A DNA stretch of 64,000 nucleotides, taken from positions 46,974,501 through 47,038,500 of the forward strand of contig NC_091255.1 in assembly GCF_042477335.2 (NCBI RefSeq), written 5' to 3'. The stretch comes from Ovis canadensis (Eukaryota > Chordata > Mammalia > Artiodactyla > Bovidae). Below the pieces are notes generated by a model. The model saw nothing but the letters and a program-made list of their open reading frames with translations, did not search any database and was not told the origin of the DNA. The position numbers and the translations under genes were made by a program. How positions within the stretch are numbered: position 1 is the first letter of the stretch; each line of letters opens with the position of its first letter. This document shows, one piece after another, positions 54,524-64,000 of the stretch.

Positions 54524-57500
54524 ATGGACTTCCAAGAGTGGGACCCTCCCTCCCTGGCCGAGAGCACTCAGTCTGCAAAGCCCAGCAGTGCCCAGCAGGT
54601 CTGAGGGTGGGAAGCGGGCGGGAGCGGAGGGCAGGGGGGCTGGCCCTCAGGAGACAGACAGATGTGGTGGCCTCACCGCTCCCCACCCCCTCGCCCTTTG
54701 TCCTGGACTGCAGGCCACCGAGCTGTGGGAGGTGGTGGAGGAGCCTCGGGGCCGGCTGGGGGCAGAGGGTATCATGCCCGAGAGGCAGGAAGGCCACCTG
54801 CTCAAGAAGAGGAAGTGGCCTCTGAAGGGCTGGCACAAGGTAGGGTGGCAGGGCAGAGGGAGGGGCCAGATGCCGGGGCCGGAAGGGATGTGGGGCTCCT
54901 GGGCAGCACAGGCTATCTGTGTGTGAGGAGAGACTTCCGCATGGTTGCTCTGCTCTACACCCTTTCCTCTCCGCACCCCACACCCCGGTCCTGTTCCCTC
55001 TGGGCACCCTCACAGAGATACTTCGTGCTTGAGGATGGGATTCTTCACTACGCGACAACTCGGCAAGATGTGAGTTGGGGCCTCGGCTGTGGGTGTGAGA
55101 GAAGGGGGCCCTGGGCAGGCAGGGGGCTTCTGGAATCCCCCAGAGCAAGGCCCAAATCCCAGGTATGCCGTTTTCTGGATGTGGGGTCTTGGGCAGGTTA
55201 CTTCCCTGGGTCTCAATTCCTCACCCCTAAGGTGGAGAGAGAGTGATCACCCACTTGTAGAGTCTTTGTTTGGTGAGGCCTCTTGGGACAGTGCCAGGCT
55301 CAGATTAGTGCCCAAGACCGAGGGGCTTTATCATCCTTATCCTCGTACCATGCTCAGGCAAGTACAAGAAACTAAAGGCCTAGACACCCAGGCTGTCTGC
55401 AGGAGGTTCATCATCCTCAGCCCTGCCTGCAGACTCCCGAGGGTGGGAAGTGTTCCTCGCTCTGTGACTCCCTGGAGCTCTGGTTGTGACGTGACATAGC
55501 AGGCTGTCCAGTGCATGGGAGGATGACTGACATGTCCTGCTGACACTGTCACTTGAGCCTGAGGGTGAACCTGCTGCCTGACCTTTGAACCTAGCATGAC
55601 CTCAAAGGGGTGGTGGCCCCGGTGGCCTCAACTCATGTCCCTTTCCCTCTTTGGTCTCTCCATCCCAGATCACCAAGGGGAAGCTCCATGGCTCCATTGA
55701 TGTCCGACTGTCGGTCATGTCCATCAACAAAAAGGCCCAGCGCATTGACCTTGACACTGAAGACAACATCTACCACCTCAAGGTGACATCCGTGGGAGGC
55801 GGGGGGGGGGGGCTTGTCCCCCCAGCCTGGCAGAGGCACTGGGTCACACAGGAGAGAGGGGCAGAGGCTGAGGGGCCATCTGAGTTTGACCAGAGGGGAG
55901 GTCCCACCATGTACAAGAGCCAACGGCAAACTGGCCCTGCTGGTTCTTATGTGAACAGGCACAGAGAGGGGCCTTTGCACCATCTGTGTGCTGTAGGGAG
56001 AGATCCTGCCTGCCTGGGGTCCAGAGCCCCAACTTCTTGCCCCTAGAAAGCGATCCTTCCCTTCACACGTCCTTTTCGTTCTCCATCACCTCTGCAGATC
56101 AAGTCCCAGGACCTGTTCCAGAGCTGGGTGGCCCAGCTGCGTGCCCACCGCTCAGCCCAGCACCTGGATGTGCCCCGAAGCGTGCTGCCCAGCACCTCCC
56201 ACCGGAAGGTAAGATGGGCCCCAGGGCAGGACCCAGTCACGTGAGGATTCAGAGGAGGTGCCTTCCTGACCTTTGACTCGTCCCGCAGGTTGCTGGTGCC
56301 CAGCCTCCCGCAGTGGGTAGTGCCTCGGCTCTGCCAGGGGTTGGACCTCGGGAGAAGGTGTCTTCCTGGCTGAGGGACAGTGATGGGCTGGACCGCTGCT
56401 CTCACGGTGAGGGATCCCTGGCCCTGAGCCTCCATGGGGAGGGCCCGTGCTCTTGTGTCTCGGTGGCATCAGCAGTCACAGGGAGGAGAAAATGCGGCCT
56501 CTTTTCCTGCTCTGGGAGCCCCTGTCTAGTGGGGGCGACAGCCTCTACCTCTAGCTGATCAGGTCTCCTCAGGCCCCACCCCGAGAGCCTCAGGCTCACA
56601 GAGAAGGCAGGGCCTGTGCTCTAAGCCATAAAGCTGGGCACAGGGCTGGGACTCCTGACAAAGGTCCTGGGCGCCACCACAGGGAGGGGCCTGGGGAGGA
56701 GTGCCAGGGAAGGGGTGCGTTTTGGCATCAGGTTCCTAGAGCTGGGCGCTGTGATGCTGGCCCGGGAGAGGGAAATGCAGACCGAGGCAGGAGAGCAAGG
56801 GTGAGGGCTGCCTGGCCTGTGTGCAGGCAGCAGAGGTGAAGTGTGGTCTGGGGACAGAGTGCAGACTGGGGTGCCAGTCTGGAGGCCAAACCAAAGGGTG
56901 GGAGCCGGGAGCGGCTGTGGGCTCATGAGCGGGAGAGGGAGGCAGTGTCAGGATTCCCCAGGCTGCTAGTGAAGTCTTTGGAGGAGAGAGGGGAGCCCAG
57001 CCAGTGTTGGGAGAGGGCCTTCCTCATCCATCCTTCCCGCAGAGCTCTCGGAGTGTCAGGGCAAGCTCCAGGAACTGCACAGACTCCTCCAGAGCCTGGA
57101 GTCCCTGCACCGGATTCCCTCGGCCCCTGTCATCCCCACGCACCAGGTGAGGTCCAGATGGAGACAGGGGCCCGCCCGGGCCTCTCCCCTCTTGCCATAT
57201 TAATCTCCATCACCTCCCCAGACAGGTCCCCTGCCCCCTTACACACTGCCACTTGCTGGAGAGCCACCGTCTCCCAGTTGCCCCTCCCACCGTGTCCAGA
57301 CCACCTCCGGCTGTCTCTCTGCCCCTTTGGAGCGACCCCTTCCCCCTGTGCCCAGGCAGCTGCCAGGCTGTGAGTCTTCCTCCTCCACGGCTGTCCGCCT
57401 CTCTCTTGGCTTTGGCGGTCTTCTCCACCCTGAGACCGAAACTCACCCACCTCGACTTGCCAGGCCTCGGTGACAACGGAGAGACCCAAGAAGGGGAAGC

Positions 57501-60500
57501 GGACCAGCCGCATGTGGTGCACGCAGAGCTTTGCCAAGGACGACACCATCGGGCGGGTGAGGTGGTCCCTGAGACGCTGGGTGGGAGGCGCTGAAGGAAG
57601 CTGGGCCCTTCCACCCTTCCCCTTCACCCACAGGTGGGTCGTCTCCATGGCTCAGTTCCCAACCTGTCTCGCTACCTGGAGTCCCGAGACCCCTCGGGCC
57701 CCCGAGGACTGCCGCCCCCAGACTATGCCCACCTGCAGCGCAGCTTCTGGGCCCTGGCCCAGAAGGGTAAGTGTGAGCTGGAGGGGTGGCTGGGAGCAGG
57801 TTGCGGGAGGGCGAGAGAGAGGAAGGGAGTCTGATGGCCGGCCCTGCCCCCACAGTGCACAGCTCGCTCAGCAGCGTCCTGGCTGCCCTCACTGCTGAAC
57901 GGGACCGACTGAGGGACCTGCACCCGGGTTCGGAGCCATCCAGGCTGGGGGTGAGCCTGGGGACGGGGCGGTTAGTGGGAGGAGCGGCCTGAAGATGGCA
58001 GGCTCCAGGCAGGTGTGGGGGTGGTCGCAGGGCTGGACCGGGAAGGGGGTTGGTTGAGGCAGGCCCTGCCTGACAGGCCTTCAATGTGTGTGGGGGGCTC
58101 CCCCTATCCCCGCCCTGTACCTGCTCCCTCACTCTCTCCCCGCAGGTCTCTGAGACCTCAGCTGGCCCGAGGCGCCTCCACTCGTTGTCCGTCTCCTCCG
58201 ACACCACTGCAGACTCCTTCAGCTCCCTCAACCCCGAGGAGGTGGGAGCTGGGTGGGCAGTGGGGCCCTCCTTTCTCAGCAGGAGCAAAGGCAGGGTTCA
58301 CTTTCAGACCTGAAACTCCAGCCCCTTTCACAGAACACAGGCAGCAGCCATATCCGGATCATTTCTTAATAGTGTGTAGAGCGCTTTTAAGTCAGGACCT
58401 CGTGAGGAAGCCGATTCTTGCCCTCAAGCTCACAGATAAGGAGACTGAGCCTTAATGGATCTAATGATGGGCCCAGGCTCCTGCACTATATGAGTTTGCA
58501 TTTGGCTGCACTGCATGCTGGCCGTGACCCGGAGGCTCCTAAGCCACCGAGGGCGGGTGATAATGGGACCTACACACGCCAAGGGCGTGGAGCTGGGCTC
58601 AGAGCCAGTGCGGGAAGCACAGGCAGTTACTGTGGAGCCTGTGTCTCCTCACTCCCAGGCCAGGATCTTTCCCCAGGCTTCACACCACACGATGCTCACT
58701 CCCCTCCACATCTCCTCCTGCTCTGCACAGCTCAGACAGTAAAAGTCCCCAGTCACACTTCCTCTCGAGGGAACTGTCAGGCCAGGGGAGCCTGGCCCGA
58801 CTCTCCTGGCTGGGCCTCAGGCCGACACCAACCAGTCTTGCTCCCAACAGCAAGAAGCTCTGTACATGAAGGGGCGAGAGCTGACCCCCCAGCTGTCCCA
58901 GAGCAGCGTCCTATCCCTTGCTGACTCCCACACAGAGTTCTTTGATGCCTGTGAGGTTCTCCTCTCTGCCAGCTCTTCTGAGAATGAGGTGAGGGAGGGG
59001 GGACGTTGCCCGTGAGAGGGGAGGGACCCTGGGAATAGAGGGCTGGGGTTCCGGGAGGCTGGAATCAGTACATCCCCAAGTCCTTTCTAATCAGCTCGGC
59101 CGCTCTCTCTGGGAACATGGCCAGACCTGCTGGGTTTGTGTGGCCCTGCTTAGAAATCTCTGCTGAGGACCCTTCTTCCAATTTGATGTGCTCTATCTTC
59201 ATGGGTTCTCCTGAAAATGCTGCCTCAGCTCCACCACCAGTCATCTTTCTGTGACCCCATTTCAGCCTCTGCGCTCCCTTGACCCTTGCCTTCCCAACCC
59301 TGGATCCCAGGAATCCCTTACTTCCCTCCCTTCATGACCACCAGGTCCCTGAGCTGGGGGCCCTCTCCCTCCCAAGGTGACAGGGCACACCGTGACATCA
59401 GGCCTCCTGGGGCAGTGTCTTAGGGTTCAGACCCCCCAAATATGTTCTCTTCCCCTTCCCACCAAAGGGCTAGCTGGGCAGATTCTCGCCAGGCCCTGGG
59501 TACTGCCCAGCTGCCCAGGGAGGCCTAGTCTGCCCGGCCTGTCATCTGTCCCGGCCCAGGGCTCGGAGGAGGAGGAATCGTGCACCAGTGAAGTCACCAC
59601 CAGCCTGTCCGAGGAGGTGCTGGATCTCCGGGGAGCCGAGCGCTGTCAGAAAGGTGCCCACCTGGCGAGCAGGAGGGAGGGGTGCCCAGAAACGGAGAAT
59701 GTCTGGGCCCAGGCCCCTTGGGAAGTTGTCCCTTGTAGGACTGGTGGGCTGATGGCTTTGGACGTTGACTCCGGGGTGACTGGAAGTGAAGAAGGCTCAG
59801 CTGTGAGCTGGGTTCCAGCGGTGGCTCTGGGGGGTGGGGCTGGCTCAGCTTGGGGCCGGCCTCCACGCTGGGCTTCTGAGGAGGCTCATGTGGGCCTCCG
59901 TGAGGCAGAAGAGCCCACTTTGCCACCTTTTATTATAGCAGCCTGGCTTTGTAGAGTCATTTTACTCCCAAACACCTGTTTCCTTGTCTATACAATGGGC
60001 TGGACAGTCTGCATCCTGACCTCGGTTTCTGTGTTTATGAAAGGGAAGAGAAGCCAAGGATGGGACTCAGGAAGAGGTTCTGGGTGCAGGGTTTCCGTTT
60101 CCAACAATGGGAAGCGTCCTCTGATTCTTAGCCCTGTGCCCACCTAAATCCCCGGGAGTGCCTCAAGAGTTAGCCCCCAGCCACCTGCCCCGGCTCCTTG
60201 TAGTGAGTTGAGCCTGGAGCCTGGGAGTGAACACACCTTGGGGCGCTGCAGGAGCTTAGGAGGGGCCTTGATGCGGTGTGCGGAGAGGGACAGGCGGGTT
60301 GTGTTCCAGGAGGAGCCGTGGGGCCGCCCCGCCGCCGATGCCTGCCAGCCGCCAGCGGGCCCGGCACTGACGTGAGCTTGTGGAACATCCTGCGGAACAA
60401 CATCGGCAAGGACCTGTCCAAGGTGTCGATGCCAGTGCAGCTCAACGAGCCGCTCAACACCCTGCAGCGGCTCTGCGAGGAGCTGGAGTACAGCAGCCTC

Positions 60501-63500
60501 CTGGACCGGGCCAGCCGCACTGCCGACCCCTGCGAGCGCATGGTACGCCGGCCCCAGCCCCAACCCCGCCCCGGCTGCTGCCACCTCCCATGACCCCGTC
60601 TCCCAGCCCCCATTCTTGCCCAGGTCGGGTGGCCGTGGGTAACATCTCCTTTGATCCCCTGGTGCTCCGCCCCCTTTAGGTGTACATTGCAGCCTTCGCA
60701 GTGTCTGCCTACTCCTCCACATACCACCGGGCGGGCTGCAAGCCCTTCAACCCTGTCCTGGGGGAGACCTATGAGTGTGAGCGCCCTGACCGAGGCTTCC
60801 GCTTCATCAGTGAGCAGGTGCAGGCCAGGAAGAAGAGGGCTGGCGGGGGAGCCCTGTGGATGAGGCCAGGGAGGATCCAGGCTTCAAGGGGCCAGGGCAG
60901 GGGTGAGAACACCCCGCAGATGGGCAGTCAGGAAAGGAGGTCCCCACTCCTTGAAACACCTGCATTGTGTTCTGGGTCGAGGAACCTCATATAAGGTTAT
61001 TCTTGAGCTCAGTCTTGAAGGATGGATTGGAGTTGGCCAAGTGTGCAAGGAGGTGGGAGACCAGGCTGTTCCAGGCAGTGTAAAGGGATGGATGGAGCAC
61101 ATTTGGAAAGAGTTAGAGACAAGGCTGGAAGACAAGGCAGGACCAAACCTTGAGAAGCCCTGTGGGTGAAGATAAGGAACAGTTGATTGGTTGATTGGTT
61201 GGTTTTTAAATCCTGAAGGTCACAGGAAGTCATGGGAAGGTTTTAAGCAGTAGAGCGACATTCTTAGAATTGCACTATGTAGAGAACACTCAGGCGGTGG
61301 TGGGTGCCAGGGGATGGGGAGAGGCAAGGAGAGCCCTGGAGGGGAGTGAATGAGAAGAGAGAAAGTTGGGGCTTGTGGGAAAGGAGAGGATGGTGGAATT
61401 TGGGTGGTGGCCAAGTATGACAGGGACAAGAGACCTGGAACTAGCTGGTCTTCTGGTTCATAGGGGAACTGGGGGTGAAAGTGAGGGGTGTTGGGGGCCT
61501 GGGGTCAGGAGCAAGACCCCACAGTCCTCAGGAGCAGCCTCCAGAGAACTTCTTTCCTCCTCAAGGTCTCCCATCACCCCCCCATCTCAGCGTGCCATGC
61601 AGAATCTGAGAACTTCATCTTCTGGCAAGGTGAAAGTTGGAGCTGGGAGTGAAGGGCAGATGGGGAGGGGCTGGAACACCCTCTGGTCTTACCTCTGCTG
61701 TCGCTCTCCCTCCCCCAACCCAACTCCAGACATGAAGTGGAAGAACAAGTTCTGGGGCAAATCCCTGGAGATTGTGCCTGTTGGGACAGTCAACGTGAGC
61801 CTGCCCAGGTGAGTGTTCCTAAGTGCTGGGCAGCCAGGCCCAGCCCACAGGCCGTCCTCCGGGCTGGGATGGGGAGGTGTCCTGAAGCTGCTTGGGGTGG
61901 GGCAGTGTCTGTACGCTTTAAACCCATGTTTACAGCAGTTGTTAGTAAAGAAAAGGGAAAGTCTTAGAGCTGGAAGGGCTCATCAAGGCCATCTGACCAA
62001 GAGCTTTCACAATTTTTGACTATGACTCACAGTAAGAAATGCATCTGAGACTTGAAGCTAGTGCATTGTAACAAACACACACACACAGAGAGACCTAAAG
62101 TCGTTTTAGGACAAGTCACTAACTGTATTTGAAGCATCCGCATCTAGCTCATGTTACAGGTGGGGAACTGCAACCAGAGGCCAGCATGAGGGGCGCAGGA
62201 GACCCTGGGCTTCAGGGTCAAGAGGCCTGGGTGGGAGTCTTAGTTCTGCCACTTAACAGTTAGGCAGCAGCAAAAATACTTGAGTCTGCTCATCTATAGA
62301 ATAAGAGTAATAAGTAATAGCCAGCAGAAGTAAACAGGTTGTTGTATATGATCAGCCTACCAAGGTCCCTGGCATCCAAGAGCAGGGACCCTGTCTATGT
62401 TTTCACTCCCATGAGTTAGGCACTTAGGAGCTTTTTCAGCAAATGGAGATGTGTTACTTGAGTACTCTCTGGGAAGGCTGCTCTACTTAATAAATATGTC
62501 ATCCTTCATGGAAGGGCCACGAGCTGGAACCAGGATGCCAGGGCTCCTTCCCCAGGCCCACGTGACCTGCTCCGATGCGAGAGACATTCCCCGGGTCAGG
62601 GTAGCACTTGTTCCCCAGGGCCAGCCAGCTGCCCCTCACCCGCCCTGCTCCCTCTCTCTCAGGTTTGGGGACCACTTTGAGTGGAATAAGGTGACGTCCT
62701 GCATTCACAACATCCTCAGTGGCCAGCGCTGGATCGAGCACTACGGGGAGGTGCTCATCCGAAACACGCAGGACAGCTCCTGCCATTGCAAGCTCACCTT
62801 CTGCAAGGTGGGTGACCGCCTGCCCCCACTCTCCGCCCCAGCAGCCCCTCCACTAGGAGAGGAGGGGACCTCTTTCTAAGCCCCCTGCCACACCCCACCC
62901 CAGGCCAAGTACTGGAGCTCCAACGTCCACGAGGTACAGGGGGCCGTGTTCAGCCGGAGTGGCCGTGTCCTCCACCGACTCTTCGGAAAGTGGCATGAGG
63001 GGCTGTACCGCGGACCCCAGCCGGGCGGTCAGTGCATCTGGAAGCCCAGTAAGTGAGGTGCTCGGGGCGGGCTGGGCAGGGGTGAGGGCAGCTGCGCACA
63101 GTCCACCTGCCCCAGCCCCCTGCCTTCCCCCTAGACTCAATGCCCCCAAACTATGAGCGAAACTTCGGCTTCACTCAGTTTGCCTTGGAGCTGAATGAGC
63201 TGACCGCAGAGCTGAAACGGTCCCTGCCTTCCACGGACACGCGGCTCCGGCCAGACCAGAGGTCAGTGCCAGGCGGGAGCCACTCTGGAAGCGCCAGGCT
63301 TCTCCCTCCCCATGGGGGTTTGTGCACAGACCCGGGACTGTATCCTTCCTTCTTGGTGTTGCCTCAGGGAGATGGGACCTGTCTGAGGGCAGAACTGGGC
63401 AGGGACAGAAGCCTTGGATTGATCTGGGGGGCCCCTGAGGGTGGGGCGGTTCCACTGATGGCAGTCTGGCTGCCCAGATACCTGGAGGAGGGGAACATAC

Positions 63501-63909
63501 AGGCGGCAGAGGCCCAGAAGAGAAGGATCGAGCAGCTTCAGCGAGACAGGCGCAAAGTGATGGAGGAGAACAACATTGTCCACCAGGCGCGCTTCTTCAG
63601 GTGCCTCCATGCCCCCTCGACCACCACCCCCTGCTTTCTCTCCCCCTCCCCACTAGTCCCTTGCTGCTTCGACCACCACCCCCTGCTTTCTCTCCCCCTC
63701 CCCACTAGTCCCTTGCTGCTTCGAGTGGGGCCTGTGGTGTGAGGCAGCGTCCTCAGTGCTGGGCGCTCACCCCTCCCCTTCCCCGGCCCCTTTCCCCCAG
63801 GCGGCAGACGGACAGCAGCGGGAAGGAGTGGTGGGTGACTAACAACACGTACTGGCGGCTGCGGGCCGAGCCGGGCTACGGGAACCTGGACGGGGCCGTG
63901 CTCTGGTAG
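54524..63909 (+). CDS. OSBPL7: Oxysterol-binding protein-related protein 7 (ORP7), 22 coding exons
   Basis: Lipid/sterol-binding ORP family protein, placed at ER contact sites. Coding exons: 54524-54598, 54714-54839, 55017-55070, 55669-55782, 56098-56208, 56289-56406, 57043-57146, 57464-57556, 57634-57766, 57856-57950, 58146-58241, 58851-58988, 59560-59653, 60310-60542, 60680-60817, 61566-61629, 61730-61808, 62663-62807, 62904-63048, 63135-63261, 63478-63600 and 63801-63909. Sum 2514 nt = 837 aa plus stop (human 842). A PH domain spans about residues 47-145 ([29 protein letters not shown]). An FFAT motif EFFDACE (402-408) should bind VAP. The ORD carries the family signature EQVSHHPP (573-580), and the protein ends GAVLW. 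The exon starting 60310 is chosen because the acceptor 16 nt upstream breaks frame (see findings). The 3' UTR leaves the window. Confidence 0.95.
61000..61300 (-). repeat. L2-like LINE relic in OSBPL7 intron
   Basis: AGTCTTGAAGGATGG, AGGCTGTTCCAGGCAG, GGAAGGTTTTAAGCAGTAG and AGCGACATTCTTAG resemble the 16345 and 43770 relics. Confidence 0.4.
63617..63720 (+). repeat. Perfect 52-bp tandem duplication in last OSBPL7 intron
   Basis: Units 63617-63668 and 63669-63720 are identical, begin TCGACCACCACCCCCTG and contain CCCCTCCCCACTAG. Confidence 0.97.
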
Positions 63910-64000
63910 CCCCGGCCCCGGGGGCAGGAGGCCTCGGTCCCTCCCTCCTGCCCCCACGGACACATGGACGAGGCCAGGCTCTCCCACTCGCTGCCCTGGA
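63910..64000 (+). other. OSBPL7: OSBPL7 3' UTR, partial
   Basis: Sequence after the TAG stop, GC-rich and without a poly(A) signal; truncated by the window edge. Confidence 0.85.

Noticed and set aside
54456-55148. 230-codon minus-strand frame at the OSBPL7 5' end
   Set aside because: Crosses genuine OSBPL7 exons antisense; shadow frame.
57443-58288. 281-codon antisense frame in OSBPL7
   Set aside because: Spans several real OSBPL7 exons and introns on the opposite strand and shows only compositional bias.

Overview
The window is nuclear DNA from a ruminant (cattle or a close relative; the sequence alone does not separate Bos from sheep or goat). It carries several copies of Bov-A2 and Bov-tA SINEs, which are ruminant-specific, and of CHR-type tRNA-Glu SINEs, which are shared by cetartiodactyls. 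Older MIR, L2, L1 and MER5 relics lie among them. All genes have eukaryotic introns with GT-AG junctions. Gene content and order match human 17q21.32 read in the opposite direction (SP6 - SCRN2 - LRRC46 - MRPL10 - OSBPL7), which is bovine chromosome 19 by known synteny.

Layout. Positions 1 to about 26,250 hold no protein gene I can support. This is the 5' flank of SP6, expected from synteny to be the SP2-SP6 intergenic interval. It contains SINE clusters, MIR/L2/L1 relics, an isolated CpG-rich island at about 6,290-7,110, octamer (POU) motifs and an isolated TATA box at 21,113. A CpG island at about 25,900-26,700 is the probable SP6 promoter and non-coding exon 1. The SP6 coding exon is 28,873-30,000, followed by a 2.4-kb 3' UTR with AATAAA at 32,383. 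SCRN2 (+) has coding exons 36,958-40,014 and AATAAA at 40,154. LRRC46 (-) occupies 44,877 down to 40,807, converging tail-to-tail on SCRN2. MRPL10 (+; 45,354-50,624) is divergent from LRRC46 across a 476-bp CpG-rich promoter with NRF1- and ETS-type motifs. OSBPL7 (+; coding exons 54,524-63,909) fills the rest, and its 3' UTR runs off the window.

I reconstructed all exon junctions by hand. Every junction keeps frame and uses GT-AG, giving SP6 375 aa, SCRN2 425 aa, LRRC46 324 aa, MRPL10 262 aa and OSBPL7 837 aa. The five genes are not a functional pathway. They are a transcription factor (SP6), a peptidase-fold protein (SCRN2), a cilium/sperm-flagellum LRR protein (LRRC46), a mitochondrial ribosomal stalk protein (MRPL10) and a lipid-transfer protein (OSBPL7).

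I found no undescribed biological system. The observations most worth checking are a spliced 171-codon upstream ORF that overlaps the SP6 start in another frame, an apparent bovine 1-base change that moves the OSBPL7 exon-15 acceptor, and several small intra-locus duplications, including a perfect 52-bp tandem repeat whose copies each carry a decoy 3' splice site.
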